A stretch of DNA of 64,000 bases from Microbulbifer celer (lineage in GTDB: Bacteria > Pseudomonadota > Gammaproteobacteria > Pseudomonadales > Cellvibrionaceae). The position numbers were made by a program, and so were the translations under genes. The stretch lies in contig NZ_CP087715.1 in the NCBI RefSeq assembly GCF_020991125.1, positions 868,001 to 932,000 on the forward strand, read 5' to 3'. Shown in pieces: positions 17,384 to 23,400 of this stretch. A model generated the notes under the pieces. That model saw only the letters and a program-made list of their open reading frames with translations. It was not told where the DNA came from and searched no databases. Every line of letters starts with the position of its first letter. Position 1 is the stretch's first letter.

Positions 17384-18570
17384 CGACTGTGGTTCAACCT
17401 CAGTGTAAAAAATTCCTAGTGCGCCCAGGCTTGCCCTTCTCGAACCATTGCATTCAGGATGGTGAGGAGCTTCCTCATTGCGGCTGTCAGCGCCACTTTC
17501 TTGTGCTTTCCCTGACCTACCAGGTGTTTATAGAACCCGCCAATGACAGGGTTGCACTGGGTTGCGCTCAATGTGGCCATATACAGAGTTGTGCGGACAT
17601 TGTGGCGCCCTCCCAGTATACGCCGCTTACCTTTGGTTTTACCGCTATCACGGTTAATGGGAGCTAGGCCGGCTAACGCTGCTATCTCTTTGTTGTTGAG
17701 CGTTCCGAGCTCCGGCATCTCGCTTAGTAGCGTCCACACGAGTGCATTACCAACACCTGGTACGCTGTCTAGAAGTTGCTTTCGCTCGCTCCATGCCGGT
17801 TCATCATTTACTGCTTTGGCCAGTTTTTTCTCTGTCCATTCAATGTCTTTGTTGATTGCCTTTATCAGGCGGTTACAGGATCGAGCGACCTCTTTGCCGG
17901 AGACTTTTTCTCGATTACTTTCCTGCGTTCTCATATTAATTAACTGTCTTCGGCGTGTCACTAAGTCCTTGATTAACTGAAGATTTTTGCTTCTTTGTGC
18001 AGTCAACCGCGGTTGCATTACCGCGGAGAAGCGAGCAATTATTTTTGCATCAATCTTGTCTGTTTTAGCCAGCTGATCGGCAGCTTTGGCAAACTGGCGG
18101 GCAAGGATTGGCCTGACGATTGCGACAGGTATGCCCATTTCAAATGCCAGATATGCGAACGCCATTTCATAGCGGCCTGTCGCCTCCATGGTAATACGCT
18201 CGATACGATAACGCTTAAGGATCTTCAGCGCCTCACGGATACCAGCCTCATCATTCTCAACTGTAAAGTGTCTATCTCTTTCCCAGATGTGGATATCTAG
18301 CTGAAACTTACCTACATCTATACCGACGTTAACACCCGTGTTCTCATTATTGATTGTCATAATAGCCCTTACTTGCTAAATTCGGGCTCGGAGCCCATTC
18401 GACTGTTCGAGTTTAATTCGGGTCGGAAAGGCGTCCAGGCTTGTTAACGGTATCGAGTACCTGGCATGCATCGGACTGCCTTTCCGGTAACTGGTTGCAG
18501 CCAGATTACGGGCTCCAACTTATCTCTTTTCAGTCGCATGGAATAGCGGTTGACATGAATATTTAACCAT
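17384..18570 (-). mobile_element. IS110-family (IS1111-type) element inserted in an attC
   Basis: About 1187 bp. Boundaries are inferred from the split attC: ACATAACAAG on the left and ACAAGGCCAGG on the right, which restore a family C attC when the element is removed with one ACAAG. The transposase is on the - strand, opposite to the cassettes, with about 210 bases of non-coding IS DNA upstream of it. IS1111-attC elements that target cassette attC sites are known. The terminal bases could be shifted by a few positions. Confidence 0.78.
17416..18360 (-). CDS. IS110-family transposase
   Basis: A 314-residue DEDD transposase. The N-terminal RuvC-like domain has VGIDVGK (first Asp), TMEATGRYE (Glu) and KTDKIDAK (Asp pair). 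The C-terminal transposase_20 domain has LDSVPGVGNALVWTLLSE and the family hallmark ALAGLAPINRDSGKTKGKRRI. Such enzymes act through a Holliday-junction-like mechanism and are often site-specific. The gene is full length with no stop or shift. Confidence 0.95.
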   Translation of the reverse strand: MTINNENTGVNVGIDVGKFQLDIHIWERDRHFTVENDEAGIREALKILKRYRIERITMEATGRYEMAFAYLAFEMGIPVAIVRPILARQFAKAADQLAKTDKIDAKIIARFSAVMQPRLTAQRSKNLQLIKDLVTRRRQLINMRTQESNREKVSGKEVARSCNRLIKAINKDIEWTEKKLAKAVNDEPAWSERKQLLDSVPGVGNALVWTLLSEMPELGTLNNKEIAALAGLAPINRDSGKTKGKRRILGGRHNVRTTLYMATLSATQCNPVIGGFYKHLVGQGKHKKVALTAAMRKLLTILNAMVREGQAWAH

Positions 18571-18642
18571 ACAAGGCCAGGCTATACGCTCCGGCGCTCC
18601 GCGCATAAACAGCGTAGGCCGCCCCAGCTGGCAACGTTATGC
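18571..18642 (+). other. attC 24, right part (family C with internal deletion)
   Basis: ACAAGGCCAGG to GTTATGC. Compared with attC 7 it lacks about 36 bases, including one side of the accessory hairpin and much of the left inner arm, so the site cannot form the full symmetrical fold. Confidence 0.75.
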
Positions 18643-18665
18643 TCTTTTTGAGCCATCGAGTAAAT

Positions 18666-19214
18666 ATGAAAAATTTCTTTGAAAAATTCTTCAATAAGGC
18701 GCCGTCGATAGAGGATTCTGTCTCAGGTTACTTCCAAGCTATAAGGAGCTGGCTTGAGAAGAACGCTAGTTCTATTAAGAAAAATCTCAACGACGCTGCA
18801 AGTGAAGCTGACATTTCACGCATCGAATCAGAATTGAAAATAGTAATACCTGAAAAAGTCAGAGAAGCCTACCTAATTCATAACGGCGAAAAAACAGATT
18901 CTGATGGCCTATTTGGGCTTTGGCGGTGGCTTTCACTCGGCGAAATGAAAGTAGAATTTCATAAGCTCCAAGATGATTCTGATTCAAATGTTGCCCGCAT
19001 ACCTCTACTGTTATCTCCTGGCGGCGATATTCTATATGTAGAGTCCGGTAGTAGTGGCGAAATCGTAGAATGGTGGCATGAACGTCCGTCACGTGATGTT
19101 AAGCATTCAGATTTTCAAGCATATCTCAAGTGGTTCGTGGCCAAACTATATGAGGGTGGGTATGTATATTTACCCGGAGAAATGGCAGGTCTCGTAGACA
19201 AATCGGAACTATGA
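18666..19214 (+). CDS. Cassette 25: SMI1/KNR4 (SUKH) family protein
   Basis: A 182-residue cytosolic protein. After a charged helical N terminus, the segment ISRIESELKIVIPEKVREAY followed by HNGEKTDSDGLFGLWRWLSLGEM is the recognisable SUKH core. In bacteria SUKH proteins are mostly immunity proteins against nuclease and other polymorphic toxins. The downstream part ends in KWFVAKLYEGGYVYLPG, also typical of the family. ATG 18666 is chosen; codons back to 18639 belong to the attC. No partner toxin lies nearby. Confidence 0.82.
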   Translation: MKNFFEKFFNKAPSIEDSVSGYFQAIRSWLEKNASSIKKNLNDAASEADISRIESELKIVIPEKVREAYLIHNGEKTDSDGLFGLWRWLSLGEMKVEFHKLQDDSDSNVARIPLLLSPGGDILYVESGSSGEIVEWWHERPSRDVKHSDFQAYLKWFVAKLYEGGYVYLPGEMAGLVDKSEL

Positions 19215-19266
19215 GCATAACCAGGCGCTGCTGAGGGACAGTTTACTTTATGAGCCCAGGTTACTC
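19215..19266 (+). other. attC 25, shortened
   Basis: GCATAACCAGGCGCTGC and GTTACTC are 52 bases apart. The left arm resembles family D, but the matching right arm is missing, so most of the site has been deleted. Confidence 0.6.
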
Positions 19267-19683
19267 ATGCGAATAGTTGTTCTATGCTTCTTGCTAAACT
19301 CTGCATTTGCATCAGCTTCTTGGCCATCTGCGCCTAATAAGCCATTGAAAGAAATGTTTTCTGATTCTTCATTTGTGGCTTACGCTGAGGCTGTTGGAAA
19401 TTTTCCCTCTAAAAATCCCAAAGAAACATTAACAAAATACAAAATCATAGATGTCCTTAAAGGAGTCGAGTCGCCCTATATCATTTTAAGGAAAGAGATT
19501 TATCCTGGTAGCGAAAGTCATACTCCATCATCTGAGGTCTATAAAACCCTTTTGTTTTTGCGTGAAGTGCAGGGTCGGAAACACTATTTTGAAGAAAATA
19601 GCAAAGGAAAACCCACAGTAGTCTATGAAGGCACAGTAGTTTTCTTTCCTAAAAAATGGAATCCGGATATCGGCAATGATTAA
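19267..19683 (+). CDS. Cassette 26: exported hypothetical protein
   Basis: A 138-residue protein with an N-terminal signal peptide (MRIVVLCFLLNSAFASASW) and a beta-rich mature part. The order SSFVAYAEAV, TKYKIIDVLKG, then YKTLLFLREV resembles small exported OB-fold proteins of TIMP-like type that recur in proteobacteria without known function. This is inference. The start directly follows the shortened attC 25, so the gene has no separate leader. Confidence 0.72.
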   Translation: MRIVVLCFLLNSAFASASWPSAPNKPLKEMFSDSSFVAYAEAVGNFPSKNPKETLTKYKIIDVLKGVESPYIILRKEIYPGSESHTPSSEVYKTLLFLREVQGRKHYFEENSKGKPTVVYEGTVVFFPKKWNPDIGND

Positions 19684-19733
19684 TGTATACAATCACTATG
19701 CTAAGGTCACGGAGTTTCAAGCGGTTCTGAAAG

Positions 19734-19800
19734 CTATAACAATTCGAGGCAGTTCTTTCCGGCCCTGCGGGGCTCCACCGGACTGCTTACTTTGGGCACT
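19734..19800 (+). other. attC 26, left half only (family A)
   Basis: CTATAAC starts a family A left arm with accessory hairpin GCCCTGCGGGGC (19762-19773) and CTGCTTACTTTGGGCACT. It breaks off at 19800 and IS-derived sequence follows, so the right half is missing. Confidence 0.75.
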
Positions 19801-19801
19801 G

Positions 19802-19817
19802 CTCGTGGGTAAGATCA
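19802..19817 (+). mobile_element. Solitary 16-base IS end
   Basis: CTCGTGGGTAAGATCA is identical to the right end of the IS3 fragment at 14573-14588. It abuts the truncated attC 26. It looks like the scar of an IS-mediated deletion. Confidence 0.65.
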
Positions 19818-19831
19818 ATGGCGAGGCCAGC

Positions 19832-20155
19832 ATGGAAAATATAAACGAGATCCATTGGCATGACTCAGAGATTGAGTCAGTCATAGAGACCCCGGCTACG
19901 GATGAGCTGGTCTATAACGTCCGGTATCCTGAAGACTGGAGCCAGAACATTTTCACTGCCAAGGCAATTACATTTTGCGGTTATCATTCACACGTGGTTG
20001 AGGAAATGCCATTTGAGGGCAGCCCAACTATATTGGCTGTTTCGGTGGTGAAAAGGGAAGGCGGCTACACTACCGTCAAACTTGAAACCAATTCCGGTAA
20101 TCGCTTTGTCACGGCCAAAAGCGTTCATATCGGGTTACGGCGTGCCAGTATTTAA
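19832..20155 (+). CDS. Cassette 27: hypothetical immunity-like protein
   Basis: A 107-residue cytosolic protein, beta-rich, beginning MENINEIHWHDSEIESV. The HDSEI opening, a YPEDW motif near residue 33 and EMPFEGSPTIL are the pattern of small immunity-type proteins often found alone in cassettes and beside polymorphic toxins. No specific family is claimed. ATG 19832 is used; upstream codons run through IS and attC sequence. Confidence 0.68.
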   Translation: MENINEIHWHDSEIESVIETPATDELVYNVRYPEDWSQNIFTAKAITFCGYHSHVVEEMPFEGSPTILAVSVVKREGGYTTVKLETNSGNRFVTAKSVHIGLRRASI

Positions 20156-20234
20156 ATCGAATCGTGGACCGCTACCATGAATAAACGGCGCCAGATGGAT
20201 CAAACTTCCGCTTGTTATGCATGGAGAATACAGA
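20156..20234 (+). other. Degraded cassette junction
   Basis: Only an R'-like GTTATGC (20214-20220) remains. There is no matching R'' at the end of cassette 27 and no complementary arms. It is probably the remains of attC 27. Confidence 0.45.
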
Positions 20235-20564
20235 ATGCATGAGATCCACTTAGCCATTCTAATCCTTGGCACGCTGATGGCCGGCGGTTTGACTGCGCTC
20301 TACTACTGGAGCACCGATAACCTCTCTCATGGCACTTGGCTATCTTCCACTGGTCTGGCACTTGTCCTGGGTTATTCTGCCGTAGCCGCACTTGGCATTA
20401 GCTATCTTTTGTTTGCAATAATTATTGGTAGCTATGTTGTTTATTTCGTATATCTCAAAGACTATCAACAATTTACGCCTACTACTGAAAGCAGTATGGC
20501 GTCCCTCGTGTGCGGGTCGGTAATAGGAATTTCTGGTTTAATAGGGTGTATCCTGTGTGCATAA
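20235..20564 (+). CDS. Cassette 28: membrane protein
   Basis: A 109-residue membrane protein with three predicted helices (about residues 5-24, 36-70 and 88-107). The start is ATG 20235, with GGAG nine bases upstream; an in-frame ATG at 20217 overlaps the core site. It ends LIGCILCA at a GCATAAC core (20559-20565). The family is not recognised. It is the last clear member of the array. Confidence 0.72.
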   Translation: MHEIHLAILILGTLMAGGLTALYYWSTDNLSHGTWLSSTGLALVLGYSAVAALGISYLLFAIIIGSYVVYFVYLKDYQQFTPTTESSMASLVCGSVIGISGLIGCILCA

Positions 20565-20701
20565 CCAGACTCAACCATTCGCTGTCGCGAGCAGCGGCAG
20601 GGCGCTTGTAAACTCGCGCCTCTGTGCTTTGTGTTGTACAAATGAGCAAGCCCCCGGCATTACCGTCGCTCCAGCTGTTCAGTTTTGCCTAAGGGTACCA
20701 T
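20559..20701 (+). other. Last core site and distal edge of the main array
   Basis: GCATAAC (20559-20565) starts an attC-like site, but no right arm or R' can be found in the following 130 bases. GAGCAGCGGCAGGGCGC vaguely recalls the family B left arm. Confidence 0.5.
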
Positions 20702-21184
20702 TCACAACCACCGCTTCGGATACTGCTGCCCGGAAATAAGCCGGTGGTATAGCACCCCGAACGCGACAATCAGAGCGGCTCCTGCCGCCACCGGCATCAA
20801 CAGGAAATCCCAGTGTTCACCAGCGAGCATAACCACTAGAGGATTGGCTCCTGCTGGTGGGTGAGTGGTGTTGGTCAACAGCATCAAGCTTACCGCTAAT
20901 CCGACTGCCAACCCCATAGACCAGGGGGTAACACCTGCGAAAGCTGCCACAGAAAGGCCGATGGCGGTCGTTAACATGTGTCCCACGATGATGTTCCTGG
21001 GCTGTGCAAGCGGGCTTTCCGGCAATCCGAAAAGGATTACCATGGTCGCGCCAAAGGGAGCCATCAACCAGATGGAGGACTGAACTGCGCTACCCAGGCT
21101 GCTCAGCGTGGTGATACACAGCATGGCTCCCAGGCCCGCTAGCAAACAGACAAAATAGCGTGAAGTGGTCAGACGATGGCGCAT
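20702..21184 (-). CDS. HPP-family integral membrane protein
   Basis: A 160-residue protein with four to five membrane helices and the family signature THPPAGANPL near residue 108, preceded by WLMAPFGATMVILFG near residue 40. HPP-family proteins are membrane proteins, some linked to nitrite transport in plastids and cyanobacteria; the substrate here is unknown. It is divergent from a TetR regulator across paired operators, so it is probably the regulated target. The gene is on the opposite strand to the cassettes. Confidence 0.88.
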   Translation of the reverse strand: MRHRLTTSRYFVCLLAGLGAMLCITTLSSLGSAVQSSIWLMAPFGATMVILFGLPESPLAQPRNIIVGHMLTTAIGLSVAAFAGVTPWSMGLAVGLAVSLMLLTNTTHPPAGANPLVVMLAGEHWDFLLMPVAAGAALIVAFGVLYHRLISGQQYPKRWL

Positions 21185-21200
21185 AGGTAAAACCTCAAAA

Positions 21201-21218
21201 GTAGACAGATCGGTCTAC
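21201..21218. promoter_or_regulatory. Putative TetR operator 1
   Basis: GTAGACAGATCGGTCTAC has perfect six-base arms. It lies 17 bases upstream of the HPP gene start, where repression of that gene would be expected. Confidence 0.75.
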
Positions 21219-21223
21219 GTAGG

Positions 21224-21241
21224 GTAGACAGGCTTGTCTAC
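21224..21241. promoter_or_regulatory. Putative TetR operator 2
   Basis: GTAGACAGGCTTGTCTAC has seven-base perfect arms. Its centre is 23 bp from that of operator 1, about two helical turns, so two repressor dimers could bind on one face. It lies upstream of the TetR gene. Confidence 0.78.
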
Positions 21242-21283
21242 TAATGTCAAGATTCGAGTATCTGATCTGATGTGGGTATAGCG

Positions 21284-21862
21284 ATGGATAAGCAAGAGTT
21301 GCTGGTTCGTACCGCCTTTAAATTGTTCTACACACGCGGCATCCACGCCGTGGGTGTGAATCTGGTGTTAGCAGAGTCCGGCATAGCTAAAAAAACGCTT
21401 TATCACCATTTCCCCAGCAAGGAGCATCTTGTAGAGGCGGCGATCCGTTATCGTGACTGTAGTTACCGGGCGTGGCTTATTTCGAGACTGGAGCATGTTC
21501 CTGCTGGCAGGCCCGCATTGCTGGAACTGTTTAATGCCTTAAGTGACTGGTTTCACAGTCGGGTACCGGATATTGGCCATTTCAATGGCTGCTTTTTTAT
21601 CAATGCCAGCGCTGAGTTTGGTGACCGAGACAATGCTATCCATCGGGCCTGTGCCGAGCACAAGGCGGGTATGATGGCATTGATTCGAAGGCATGTTGAC
21701 GAATTGTCGCTGTCAGAGGGCAGAACAGAAGAGATCACAAACCTGACGGTGCTGCTTAAGGAAGGGGCTATCTCAATGGCTCATGTTCAGGGAAATCTTA
21801 ATGCGGCGTTTGAAGCCAAGGGAATACTGGAAAATATTCTAAATGGTTATGCTGACGAATAA
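21284..21862 (+). CDS. TetR/AcrR-family transcriptional regulator
   Basis: A 192-residue one-component repressor. The N-terminal TetR helix-turn-helix is complete: AFKLFYTRGIHAVGVNLVLAE followed by SGIAKKTLYHHFPSKEHLVEA. The C-terminal ligand domain is of the YxaF/TetR_C type, with CFFINASAEFGD. It is divergent from the HPP gene and two GTAGAC-type palindromes lie between them, so it probably represses both itself and the HPP gene. ATG 21284 is preferred over GTG 21272, as the N terminus MDKQELLVRTAF fits the family. Confidence 0.9.
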   Translation: MDKQELLVRTAFKLFYTRGIHAVGVNLVLAESGIAKKTLYHHFPSKEHLVEAAIRYRDCSYRAWLISRLEHVPAGRPALLELFNALSDWFHSRVPDIGHFNGCFFINASAEFGDRDNAIHRACAEHKAGMMALIRRHVDELSLSEGRTEEITNLTVLLKEGAISMAHVQGNLNAAFEAKGILENILNGYADE

Positions 21863-21906
21863 GCTGGGAGTTTTTGAAGGTAAAGAACTCCCGTTGAGAG
21901 GAAGAT

Positions 21907-21913
21907 GCATAAC
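21907..21913 (+). other. Isolated attC core-like site
   Basis: GCATAACC follows the TetR gene by 44 bases in the way R'' cores follow cassette genes. No second arm is found. It is a weak sign that the array once extended here. Confidence 0.3.
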
Positions 21914-21996
21914 CAAGTAATACACGTGACAAGCGCGGTCAGATCAGTTTTGTGAAAGGTCGATCGGTTGGCTTAAGTTTTTAATTGGATTTAGTG

Positions 21997-22428
21997 ATGA
22001 TTATTGAGGTCGTAGAAAAAGCAGACCACCTTAAGCTGATAGAAATTTGGGAAGCCTCGGTCAGGGCAACCCATGATTTTCTGGCGGAGGATGATCTGCA
22101 AGAATTGAAACCGTTAATTCTGGAGCAGTATTTTGACGCCGTTGATCTAAGGTGTGCTAAGAATGGCCATGGTGAAATACTGGGTTTCTGTGGCGTTCAT
22201 GACGGTAATATTGAAATGCTGTTCATTGCACCTGATGCGCGAGGAAAAGGGGTTGGTGCCATGTTAGCTGCTCATGCTATTGATGAGCAGGGTGCGTTAA
22301 AGGTTGATGTCAATGAGCAGAATGTGCAAGCGCTTGGTTTTTACCAGCATATTGGTTTTCAGGTGACAGGTCGCTCACCAGTCGATGGGCAGGGTAAGGC
22401 TTATCCGTTGTTGCATATGGCCCTGTAA
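21997..22428 (+). CDS. yjaB: GNAT acetyltransferase, YjaB type
   Basis: A 143-residue Gcn5-related N-acetyltransferase. The acetyl-CoA loop is ARGKGVGAML near residue 84, with the preceding strand NIEMLFIAPD. The C-terminal segment VNEQNVQALGFYQHIGFQVTGRS is strikingly like E. coli YjaB. The N terminus WEASVRATHDFL also matches. The substrate is unknown. ATG 21997 matches the family start. It is followed by a miniature attC-like sequence, so it may have been a cassette gene. Confidence 0.85.
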   Translation: MIIEVVEKADHLKLIEIWEASVRATHDFLAEDDLQELKPLILEQYFDAVDLRCAKNGHGEILGFCGVHDGNIEMLFIAPDARGKGVGAMLAAHAIDEQGALKVDVNEQNVQALGFYQHIGFQVTGRSPVDGQGKAYPLLHMAL

Positions 22429-22430
22429 AA

Positions 22431-22461
22431 ATTTAACAAGGCCGCCTCGGCGGCGTTAGGA
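22431..22461 (+). other. Miniature attC-like relic
   Basis: ATTTAAC and GTTAGGA flank AAGGCCGCC-TCG-GCGGC, a total of 31 bases between an acetyltransferase stop and a LysE gene start. Ends match attC consensus exactly (RYYYAAC, GTTRRRY), but the arms are collapsed to a short GC hairpin. Confidence 0.5.
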
Positions 22462-22478
22462 TCCGGCTAGGGGGCACG

Positions 22479-23093
22479 ATGAGCCTACTTGAAATAGTTG
22501 TTCTCTTTGTCGTAATGGCGGTTTTGGCGCTCGTGCCGAGTGCTAGCGTAGCCTTGGTTGTCGCTCGATCTTCGGCAGGTGGGTTCCTGAACGGTGCGGC
22601 TGTTGCAGCCGGTGTCGTAATTGGTGACCTCGTTTTTGTGTTTCTAGCCGTTCTGGGAATGGCCGCGTTGGCCGAAGCGATGAGCGGCTTTTTTCTGATT
22701 TTCAGGTATGTGGCGGGAGTGTATCTGATCTGGTTCGGGATAAGCCTTTTGAGGTCGAAGGCCGCTGTGCGAGTTCCGGCTGGCCGCTCAGTATCAACCT
22801 TATCTACAAGTCTCCTTTCTGGCTTGGTTGTTACCCTTGGTGATGTGAAAGCCATTTTATTCTATGCAAGCTTGTTTCCTGCTTTTGTCGATCTGGCCAC
22901 CATCAAGACTTCGGACGTTGCAACGATTATGCTTTTGACCGTGGTTTCCGTCGGCGGCGTTAAATTGGGTTATGCATATTCCGCGAGCAGAATCATATCT
23001 TTGGCTAGAGGGTTCAAGGCACAAGGCGCTGTTAAAGTCACTGCTGGTGGGTTTATGGTTGGCGCAGGTTCGTATCTCATAGCAAAGACTTAG
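22479..23093 (+). CDS. LysE-family exporter
   Basis: A 204-residue inner-membrane protein with six predicted helices, of the LysE/RhtB type that exports amino acids or related small molecules. The N-terminal part VPSASVALVVARSSAGGFLNGAA corresponds to the conserved PGP-x-n-R-G region, here with VPSAS in place of PGP, and YLIWFGISLLRS is the typical third-helix end. The substrate cannot be inferred. It starts 18 bases after the attC-like relic, and like the acetyltransferase could be a former cassette gene. Confidence 0.85.
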   Translation: MSLLEIVVLFVVMAVLALVPSASVALVVARSSAGGFLNGAAVAAGVVIGDLVFVFLAVLGMAALAEAMSGFFLIFRYVAGVYLIWFGISLLRSKAAVRVPAGRSVSTLSTSLLSGLVVTLGDVKAILFYASLFPAFVDLATIKTSDVATIMLLTVVSVGGVKLGYAYSASRIISLARGFKAQGAVKVTAGGFMVGAGSYLIAKT

Positions 23094-23400
23094 TATCAAG
23101 TTTGAAGTACAGCGTTGTTGATTAGGGGGGCACGGATTTTGCCCCTGCCTACTCACCACTCTTCGGCAGTGGTACACTTCGCCGCCGGTTATGTCAGTTG
23201 CCGGAATATCTATCCCGACTAGCTGTTACCCTCTTAATTGTTGTAGCCCTCTTCACCATATTTCAGTGTGGCCGCGGTAACGCCATAGCCTGTAACAAAT
23301 CAGTCAACTCTCCGCAACGCCCTGTATCGTGTCACCACAGCACTTCGCGAACAGAGTGAGGCCGTGGCTTCCGGCGTTTGAGCAAAAGACAGGGACTTCC
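23094..23400. other. Intergenic region before the exported-protein operon
   Basis: These 307 bases hold no credible gene. GGGGCA (23127-23132) and TGCCCC (23140-23145) form a small hairpin after the LysE gene. GTTATGT at 23188 resembles an attC core but has no partner. No clear promoter is identified. Confidence 0.4.

Noticed and set aside
18561-18567. ATTTAAC before the right part of attC 24 as an R'' core
   Set aside because: The split attC is better explained by ACAAG on both sides of the IS110 element; ATTTAAC is then IS sequence.
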